The position numbers and the translations under genes are program-made. From Xanthoparmelia taractica (taxonomy: Eukaryota > Ascomycota > Lecanoromycetes > Lecanorales > Parmeliaceae): 15,921 bases of DNA. The stretch is taken from the NCBI GenBank assembly GCA_033085395.1, contig JANQBS010000531.1:1-15921 (forward strand). The letters run 5' to 3'. Position 1 is the first letter of the stretch. Every line of letters begins with the position of its first letter. The notes beneath the pieces are model-generated. The model searched no databases. It was not told where the DNA came from and saw nothing but the letters and a program-made list of their open reading frames with translations. Positions 9,367-15,921 of this stretch are shown here, one piece after another.

Positions 9367-10482
9367 TTACATTGCTAATACAGTCTCTCGAGAGTGTCTA
9401 CGCACGCATTTTCACGTGCATATACTAAATTACGCTAATGAGTACTACGTTTTAAGAGACCTTTTAAAGATATACGAATATCCTAGCTATTCTATACGCT
9501 CTCGCTATTGTTTCGTCTATTAACTATAGATTAGATTACTTAAAACCTTTGGATTATAATCCTATAGGCCTCGTAGACTTCTTCGAACTTTAGTCGCGTT
9601 AAATAATATTAGAATAAGATAAATATACTTATCGAATAACTATCGTTTCGCGATGCTAATAAGATTCCTTATAACGCTAATTACTAAAAAAAATATCGCA
9701 TTGAGATCTATCGAAGAATCTTTCATAATATTAGAATCGTAGAAATAAAGTCTAGGGTGACTAAGCGAATAATATTTAATAAATTACGTATTATATATAG
9801 CGATTATATAAAGCTAAGGGATAAAGCGATCTTAATAGACTAAGAAGTAAATTTAGCTAAGTATAAGAAATTATTAGATAATTCTAGATCTAAGACTATT
9901 AGATTAGTTATTCTTAAGAACTATTTATAATATTATTAATTTGAGAATTTCTTTAGCTTTAATCTTAACGTATTAGCGTTCTTTTTAAGCGAATTTAAAT
10001 AGTCTAATCGTGTTAATTTAAAGCTCGTAAATAAAGAGAAGAATAAGAAAGAGAATAATATAATAGATAATACGAAGACATATATTAAAGAAGACACCGC
10101 GTAGAGATATTAATAATTTAATTGTTCTTTTAGATAAAGACTTTAAAAACGCATTAAATAGGTATAATATAAAGAATATTTAGTAATAGAATAGTATTCA
10201 ATTAACTTAGAATCAAATCTTAAAGAATTAATTAATTACGTCTATATTAACGATTGTTTCTAGCTTATTAACAGTGAAAGATCTTTCTCTACGCACATTA
10301 ACAATCTCTCGCTTTAAAATATTTATTATAAAGATTAAGTAGAAGCGTAAAAGATTTATAAAAGCGATTATAAAGATGCGATTATTAAGCAAGAAAGAAC
10401 GATTAGTAAAGAAGACTAAGACTTCTCGATAGCGTATTATTACTATTACGATAATTAATATAAAATATATAAAAGATATAAG

Positions 10483-10962
10483 TATACGTATTCCCTGGAA
10501 TATGCAATACCCTGGGATATGCAATATTAGGGCTAGGACTAGTTTCAAATTTCCGCTTTTTCTTATTATTTCTACTAGATATATCTAGATAAAATATTCT
10601 AATCAATAGATTAAATTCTTTAGATATCTTATTCTTACTCTTAATAAAGAAAAACTAGATTATATTAAGATAATATAGAAATTTATTAGAATATTCCAAT
10701 AAAGTCCTAGCTCTAATATCGATCTTAGAGCTAGAATTAGATTAGAATTTTAGAATTTATTAAATAAATCTAATAAATCTATTAAATTCTAATTAAATTA
10801 ATTATCTATATCTATAGAGATCTAAGCTTACTATTAAGAAAAAAAATTATTATATACTAAGATAATATCGATTTAAGTAAGAATTTAAGCATTTTAGTAA
10901 TGCTAGCCCTAGCCCTAATATTACATATCTTAGAGTGTTGCATATTCTAGAAAATACGTATA
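10483..10962. mobile_element. 480-bp MITE with 60-bp TIRs
   Basis: The left arm 10483-10542 (tatacgtattccctggaata...) and right arm 10903-10962 are inverted copies identical at 51 of 60 positions, and all nine differences are transitions. The outermost TA at each end (10483-10484 and 10961-10962) is read as the target-site duplication, again pointing to Tc1/mariner-pogo. Within the left arm the 17-bp word ccctggaatatgcaata is immediately repeated as ccctgggatatgcaata (10493-10509 and 10510-10526), a probable duplicated transposase-binding site. The interior is AT-rich with no coding sequence, so the element is non-autonomous. An internal hairpin with 10-bp arms sits at 10707-10734. Confidence 0.9.
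10707..10734. repeat. Hairpin, 10-bp perfect arms
   Basis: ctagctctaa and ttagagctag are perfect inverted copies separated by 8 bp, near the middle of the 480-bp MITE. Confidence 0.8.
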
Positions 10963-11430
10963 AACGCTATAAAATAAAGATCTAAGCGAAGATCTAGAAG
11001 ATATTATTTAAGATAGATTAAAAGTAGAGGAATTAACATTCTAAGATTCTTATATAATAAGGTTAAAAGAGATTAAACTTATAGTAAGAGACGCTTTTAC
11101 GTTTATAATTAAAGATATAAAAATTTTAGAAGAAGAGTAATACATTAGTTTAAATACGTAGAGATCTTAGCTATTTTTCTTTAATTTAAATAATTTCTTT
11201 ATCTTCTTTATTATCTTCGCACGAAGAAGTAAATTTATATAAGAAGTTACAATTTAGAAGTAGATTATATAAGATCTAGAATACTTATTCTTTTAATTAA
11301 TAAGTCTCTTTAATATAAAGATTAACTATTTAAAGTTTATTTAAAGCTATTTTAAGTGAGTCGTTATTATTATATATTAAGATTTACGTATAAGAAAGAA
11401 CTAGAAAAGATTGCGATAAATATAACAAAT

Positions 11431-12650
11431 TTAGCTAACTTATAACTTTCTTTCTAGAATAACGCCCTTTATATAATCTCTTTTTTAAAGGCCTTTACGT
11501 CTCTACTAACTCGCCAACTCCGCTAACTTATTATTATGCTTCTTCTCTTACTTCGAAGTTCATTAGTCTTTATCTTTCTTTTATTAATTATCGTATTATA
11601 TTAAAAGATTATAAAGTATAGAGTAGTAGCTTATCTAACGTATCGTATATTTGTATTACGTATTACTATTAAGAATTAGTCTCAACCTAGTGAGACTAAA
11701 TTAGCGTCTCTTAAGTATATTAAAGATATACTCGATATTAATTCAAATACTAGATAGATTCTTATTGAATCGATAATTCTTAGAATTCTTGCTTTCTAGT
11801 GTCTTATACGATGTAATAAGATAGCTAATATTCGTATAGACTATATTATTAAGAAGATACTAGCTCTAAGTAAAATACTTAGTTGAATTTCTATTAATAC
11901 TCGTGAAGATAAAGACTCGCGTATTATAAATACTATTTGACTAGTCGACTAATAGATATATAATTTCTTTATTACTTATATAAATAGCATATAGATTTAG
12001 CGCATATCTCTTCTTTCTATTTTAAAACACCTCGTTATTATATTTTTCTTCAGGCTTATATTTTAGTACGATATCTATATTATCTATCTTTTCTATAACC
12101 TCAATAAAGCTCTCGTGTTTATTATTATATATACTTTCTAATCGTCTCTTTCTTGTATTTAATTATTAAATAATTATATTTAGATATGTATAGAGAACGG
12201 TAATCACGCGTTTGGTGCAATTATATATATATTCTTTCGAGATATTTTATTAACTAGTAACTTTTAAATAGCTATTATTATTTCCCTCGTGATTAAGTTT
12301 AAATAAGATTATAAGTAATTAATTTTAAATAGAAGTCTACGAAGACGTAAAGAACTTATTTATAAAAACAACGTTATTCTCGATTAGGCGAAGAATCTTT
12401 CGAAAGCTGAATTTATTTATTTGAATATAGCTACGAAATCTCTTATTAACTAAGAAAGAAAGAACAATTAAGCTTTAATTAAACTTTAAGATACTTAATC
12501 GTAATACGTAGTATTATTATTCTTTGATAGTCTCTTAAATTGTTCGTCTTCTAATTATTTCTTGAAGTATAGACGCTAATATATATATAAAATAGATCTT
12601 GTAGTAGCTTCTTTTTCTTGCTAATCGAGATATAATAGACTACAACGAGG
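11431..12650 (-). pseudogene. PIF/Harbinger-type DDE transposase relic
   Basis: This minus-strand relic spans about 400 codons, the usual family length, and most of it stays in one frame. Landmarks in order: VNKRFRSYIQINKFSFRKIL near 12440; LLIILFKLNHEGNNNSYLKV (about 12325-12266); YIYNCTKRVITVLY; IEKIDNIDIVLKYKPEEKYN (family: IG-IDGTHI), first Asp codon at 12082-12084; NRKKRYALNLYAI; IYNTRVF (family: VHDARVF), where 11923-11925 encodes Asn instead of Asp; YLLNNIVYTN (family: LLADSGY), where 11845-11847 encodes Asn instead of Asp; FNKNLSSI*INIEYIFNILK with the Glu codon at 11731-11733; then YYSILYNLLIQYDN* (family: LHN). The missing Asp residues and most stops are what G-to-A/C-to-T mutation gives. 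The enzyme would cut and join its own element's ends; this copy is dead. The N-terminal limit near 12650 is approximate and no TIRs were identified. Confidence 0.88.
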
Positions 12651-12719
12651 GTAATTAAAGACCTCGTTATTCTGCGGAGAAGGTAGATATACGCTATGCT
12701 AACTAAGGTCTTATTTCTA

Positions 12720-12835
12720 TATGGATTCATTGAAAATCAGGTGGGGTCCTCATATCCCTATGCAGGGAATATAGCTAATGTAGTCTATACACATGGGAGT
12801 TAAATTTTTAATCCCCTCCCTAGTCTGAAACCCTC
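12720..12835. other. Less mutated stretch, function unknown
   Basis: This stretch is richer in GC and CA/TG than its flanks and contains the small inverted repeat tccctatgcaggga near 12757 plus a C-rich part (atcccctccctagtctgaaa). It lies just outside the start of the Harbinger-type relic and could include that element's terminus, though no inverted partner was found on the other side. Confidence 0.35.
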
Positions 12836-12839
12836 AATT

Positions 12840-13140
12840 ATAAATTCGTAATAAATACGATCTACTACGCGTAATAGATCTAAGTATTAAGAGGGAGTAG
12901 AAATACGCTACGTAATAAGATAGAATATTTTTTAAGGTATTTCATTGAATTAAGATATAAAAAAAGACTTTTGAAGATCTCGAGGATCTTTTTAAAATCT
13001 TAATCCGTTTCGAGGTATCTTAGCTTAAGTCGGGGAATTAATTACCCCGAAGCTAGTAATTAATTTTAATCGATTACGTTATTTCGAACTAAGATCGATA
13101 CGTAATAGACTTAATATAGATTTGCTAAACATTTATAATT
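12840..13140. other. AT-rich DNA, nothing recognised
   Basis: No coding relic or repeat was supported. One short foldback is present, gaagatctcgaggatctttt near 12973. Confidence 0.4.
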
Positions 13141-13143
13141 AGA

Positions 13144-13386
13144 AACTAATACTATGAAAAGAATATAGCTACGTTAATTGAGGTCACGAGAGCTTTATTT
13201 AGATGAGTTCTGGATAATGATGAAGGAAGGCCTTCGGAAGATGTATATAAGAATACGTGGCTGCTTGGCATTGGAGATAAGCACTTAGAAAGCGATGGGA
13301 TGTCCTCATATGATGATAGCTTCGCTGGTGGAGAATCATAAGACAATGAGAATAGTATCGATAGCTTCGTAGACTCAAAGAACTGA
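13144..13386 (+). pseudogene. Unidentified acidic coding fragment
   Basis: The plus strand reads NIATLIEVTRALFR*VLDND, then SEDVYKNTWLLGIGDKHLES and SSYDDSFAGGES*DNENSID with only a TGA and a TAA (expected from CGA and CAA). Composition is acidic and Ser-rich, and the DNA is much less AT-rich than the transposon relics, so it looks like the remnant of a host gene or one that was lightly mutated. The opposite-strand open frame at 13152-13346 is probably its shadow. GIGDKH recalls the catalytic loop of PI3-kinase-like enzymes, but the residues after it do not fit. The family is unknown. Confidence 0.45.
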
Positions 13387-13489
13387 ATTAATTAAATGTC
13401 TACAATTATATAAAAAAGTATATAATACTAGGTGAACAGATAATACTTTACTTCGATATGTATTATACTATATATGACTATTTTCAAAC

Positions 13490-14330
13490 CCGCTTACTAT
13501 CGACCTCGACGACCGTCAAGTTAGTTGATTCGTATTCACTAGGTGTGGTTCAAGTTAGTGATGAGATCATCAAGCTCTTCGATAAAACTATTTAGTTTCT
13601 TCGAGACGTTGTCAGACTAAATTAATAAGATTCTCTAGCTATTTAAAGGGAAAGAAAAAGGCGATTAATAATGGTTTTAGGATCGACTAGCCGTTACGTA
13701 GCAGGAGCCTAACTTTCTATCGCTTCATAACTTTATACGGCGTCGGATTCACCTCTCCGAGTCTCTTTACGATGTGATAGACACTTAAACTAATATTCTT
13801 ACTTGATATAAATGATTATCGAATACGAAACGATCGTACATAACGTTAATTTAATTGTTTTGCGACGTATTAGATAATATTTTCGCCTTTTAATTATAAT
13901 ACTAGATTAATCGTAATAGATAATTTATTTTTATTATATTTAAATACAATATATCTATTCGATCGACTAAATATAAATTAGCGATAGTAATAGATTTCTT
14001 TGTCTTCCGTGGATAAACGCATATAGAAATATACTCTATGTCTCGCATTCACGAAATTTTTTAAACCGTTGCGAGGTCTAGGGCGATCTGCAAAGGGAAA
14101 TACATTCTAATGTGAGTCAATGCGGACTTATAACCGCTTCCCTCGCATTCCAAGCATGTCTCATGAAATCTACAGCAAGCCTATGTATGGCTTCTTGCGT
14201 CCAGTAGCTTTCAAGGAGTAGTACGTAAACATTTATATATAGACCAATTCCTATTCTCTTCGTATCACCCTTCACAACGACACGAAGTGAAAAGAACTCA
14301 GATGAATTCAAATTATAATCTGCTATGTAT
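13490..14330. other. Less mutated DNA with possible host-gene fragments
   Basis: A plus-strand stretch near 13515-13610 reads VKLVDSYSLGVVQVSDEIIK, then LFDKTI*FLRDVV. This amphipathic pattern is loosely like the N-terminal helical domains of fungal STAND proteins, but the resemblance is weak. On the minus strand, 14117-14311 is open for 64 codons (YWTQEAIHRLAVDFMRHAWN). It has fairly balanced codons but no motif I can name. Between them (13640-14000) the sequence becomes AT-rich and nothing is recognisable. The stretch may hold pieces of the same decayed host gene as the TPR relic. Confidence 0.35.
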
Positions 14331-14642
14331 AGTGCCTGACACCGATAAGAATAAAGATTCTCACCGAGATAGTGCTTGCATAGATAAGCGATATATTAAA
14401 TCGAAAAACTTAAATAACATAGTAAAGTACGGTTGACCCAAAAAACGTTGAGTTAGTCTCGATTGATTTCGATACAGATAACTAATATTTAACTATTTCG
14501 ATATACTCTTCCTGCCCCTAATTCCCTTTAGAGACTTATCGCACATCTTGTATAGTACTTTTAATTAATAGTAGCTAGCCCATTAGATTGAGATGTCGTG
14601 TGGGTTGGGAGTCAGAGAAAGGGAGAGTTATGAAGTAGTTAT

Positions 14643-14860
14643 TCTTTAGTCCTCTTCTTATTTACCCTGCCTGCTCAACATCTCGACTAGATTGTTTATA
14701 CTACTTAGCGTATCAGAATACTCCTTACCTAGCACTCTTTCATATAACGCTAGTGCTTATCGATATATCTCTTTAGCCTCTTCGTATTTGCCTTAACTAC
14801 TCAACACTGATACTAGATTATCTATACTCCTTAGCGTAGATAGATGTTTCTTATCCAGCT
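14643..14860 (-). pseudogene. TPR fragment of a fungal STAND (NACHT/NB-ARC-TPR) gene
   Basis: Read on the minus strand from 14858: LDKKHLSTLRSIDNLVSVLS, then S*GKYEEAKEIYR*ALALYE and RVLGKEYSDTLSSINNLVEM, ending LSRQGK*EED*R. This is two 42-residue units of the kinesin-light-chain type (consensus LG--HP-TL-S--NLA--L--QGKYEEAE---R-AL---E-VLG) that ends many fungal NOD-like receptor proteins, where it acts as the ligand- or partner-sensing part. The four in-frame stops are all TAA, most of them at Gln positions. The upstream (N-terminal) side is cut off at 14860-14861 by the terminus of a TA-flanked element, so the NACHT or NB-ARC domain, if it survives, lies beyond that element. Downstream the frame decays within about 60 bp. 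It is lightly mutated compared with the transposon relics. Confidence 0.85.
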
Positions 14861-14861
14861 A

Positions 14862-14960
14862 CGGGCCGGAAAGGTCTTGTATATTTAGTGAAATATCCCA
14901 TATTATATCGTATTATATCATATCATGAAAGGATATTATAGGGGGGTTATATTAGATTAC
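14862..14960. mobile_element. Left terminus of a TA-flanked inverted-repeat element
   Basis: cgggccggaaaggtcttgta begins at 14862, directly after TA (14860-14861). It matches the MITE end at 6653 in its first 14 bases with one transition, and the following tatattta and atcatatc words resemble the inside of the MITE's right end. No matching right end was found before 15921, so the element is either long, truncated or extends beyond the window. It interrupts the TPR relic. Confidence 0.65.
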
Positions 14961-15519
14961 TTATAAGGATATAGAATAGGAAATTACTAATATTATGAAA
15001 TAATCTAAGAATTTTCTAATATATGTAGGAATATCTTATGAAATAGATTATTTCTTATATTAGATAACGAATAAGATAAGAAAATTTAGGTCAATATATA
15101 AGTTAGGGCGAAATTAGCTTAAGTAATTATTAAACTTCGATACTTAATAAGTAATATTAAGATAAACTCCCTTCTTATTTAATCTCGCTAAGTAAATATA
15201 ATTATTCTAATAATAATAACTAGAATAATAATTATAATACATTATTTTCTTGAATTGTAATCTACGTAAGATCGCTAAGTCGATCTCTTTTTTAATTACT
15301 TATAGAACGATTTTAAATTATCTCTCTTACTCTTTTCGTAGATCTTTAATTTATAGAGATTAATCTTTTATTACTTTACGTTCGCTTTTCTTCTCTTAAC
15401 TAAAGAATAATTAATAAATAAAATTTCAATAAAAAAGAATTAATTTCTTATTTGAGTTAATCTAGAGAGTACTTTATTATTATTACTAATGTAATTAACA
15501 TTAGAAATCTCCTCTATCT
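14961..15519. other. AT-rich DNA, no gene recognised
   Basis: The minus strand between about 15250 and 15420 has Lys/Arg-rich readable pieces but no motif. This may be the interior of the element that begins at 14862, or the 3' flank of the hAT-type relic. Confidence 0.4.
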
Positions 15520-15921
15520 AATAATTTCGAATTTTTTAATTAATCTATCTAGCTTTAAATAATATATTAAGATTTTCTTTAAGTTTAGTGTATCTTATTT
15601 ATAGCTATTCTATTAATATTTTATATAAGAAATTATTATTAAGACTCGAAATATTGAAGGCGAATAGCTTTTTTAATTATTATATAGTCGCTTAGCTTAT
15701 AAGAAACATCGCTTATAAGCTATAGCTTCATTAGATACAACTAAGATATCTTTAGCTACACGTGCTATTATTAAGATTTAAGACTTTAAGCTTTTTTATT
15801 AATTAAGAATTAATAGATTCTTAAGATAAGTAAAAGATATTTAGTTAAGATTAGAAATTTAAGTTATAACTAGAATAATAAGTAGAATATTAATCTTCTC
15901 TTTTATATCACTAAAATTAAT
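15520..15921 (-). pseudogene. hAT-type transposase relic, C-terminal dimerisation region
   Basis: On the minus strand the frame runs in from the window edge (ISFTYLKNLLILN**KSLKS) into ARVAKDILVVSNEAIAYKRC, with the AKD codons at 15756-15748, followed by F*AKRLYNN*KSYSPSIFR and VLIIISYIKY. This fits the hAT C-terminal dimerisation pattern (sRiARDILavP-a-v-vERvFs-ar-----R--L-p-tir-Lm) closely, allowing for Pro to Ser, Glu to Lys and Gln to stop by C-to-T/G-to-A change. A tail with YYLKLDRLIKKFEII follows to about 15525. The catalytic region, if present, lies beyond 15921. The relic is non-functional. Confidence 0.8.

Larger units (their letters stand above)
9640..11290 (+). pseudogene. Unidentified coding relic, split by a 480-bp MITE
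   Basis: Upstream of the MITE the plus strand reads through KKYRIEIYRRIFHNIRIVEI (about 9692-9751), RVTKRIIFNKLRIIYSDYIK and, with indels, SERSFSTHINNLSL up to AYYYYYDN*YKIYKRYK ending at 10482. Downstream the frame resumes at 10963 and gives DLSEDLEDII*DRLKVEE and RLKEIKLIVRDAFTFIIKD (to about 11110), fading out near 11290. Stops are almost all TAA/TAG. Removing the MITE plus one TA puts both halves in phase. The protein is basic and aromatic-rich in its first half and acidic to hydrophobic in its second. I do not recognise the family. In this setting a transposon-encoded protein is likely, but nothing catalytic is visible. Confidence 0.6.

Noticed and set aside
10228..10606. Minus-strand open frames of 106 and 67 codons, hydrophobic, membrane-like
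   Set aside because: They are shadows of the plus-strand relic ending at 10482 and run into the MITE terminal repeat. The Ile/Leu/Phe richness comes from AT-rich codons.
12820..12840. C-rich stretch as a telomere-like repeat
   Set aside because: There is no tandem TTAGGG/CCCTAA tract. The ccctagccctaata words at 10903-10920 belong to the MITE terminal repeat.
13240..13290. GIGDKH as a PI3-kinase/PIKK catalytic loop
   Set aside because: The residues following it (LESDGMSSYDD) lack the expected Asn and hydrophobic pattern, and no other kinase motif is nearby.
13152..13346. Minus-strand open frame of 64 codons
   Set aside because: The plus-strand reading of the same DNA is more protein-like (balanced acidic/hydrophobic pattern, RIP-type stops), so the minus frame is taken as a shadow.

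Overview
This window reads as a degenerate, AT-rich block from a filamentous ascomycete (Pezizomycotina) genome. No intact gene of ordinary size is visible. The base composition fits repeat-induced point mutation (RIP). TpA is abundant and CpA/TpG are scarce, while CpG (tcg, acg, gcg) is retained. The in-frame stops of recognisable coding relics are almost all TAA or TAG, usually where CAA, CAG or TGG codons would be expected. Every mismatch between the arms of the best inverted repeats is a transition. The species cannot be determined from this window. Family assignments below rest on motif recognition by eye in translated relics, not on a database search.

Layout. 396-810 (+): relic of a histone H3-fold protein. 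1190-1231: right terminus of a TA-flanked element. 1600-1918 (+): unidentified coding relic. 2190-5480 (+): long relic of a Plavaka-type (CACTA-related) transposase, with an N-terminal zinc-finger remnant and at least three frame changes. 5595-5834: six 40-bp tandem units just beyond it. 6100-7290 (-): unidentified coding relic, split by a 272-bp MITE (6653-6924). 7382-7960: less mutated island. 8818-9246: a pair of 86-bp direct repeats. 9276-9366: inverted repeat. 9640-11290 (+): unidentified coding relic, split by a second MITE (10483-10962, 60-bp terminal inverted repeats). 11431-12650 (-): nearly full-length relic of a PIF/Harbinger-type transposase in one reading frame. 12720-14330: less mutated DNA with one acidic coding relic. 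14643-14860 (-): two tetratricopeptide repeats of the type found at the C-terminus of fungal NACHT/NB-ARC-TPR (STAND) proteins, cut by the left terminus of another TA-flanked element at 14862. 15520-15921 (-): C-terminal dimerisation region of a hAT-type transposase that continues past the window edge.

The genes do not form an operon or pathway. The region is a transposon graveyard: several DNA-transposon superfamilies inserted in and beside each other and beside at least two host-type gene fragments (histone H3 and STAND-TPR), and RIP then degraded all of it. Two MITEs give a relative chronology. Each interrupts a coding relic, and removing the element plus one copy of its TA duplication brings the two flanking halves back into the same reading frame. 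No CRISPR array, rRNA, tRNA, or intact promoter or terminator could be supported.
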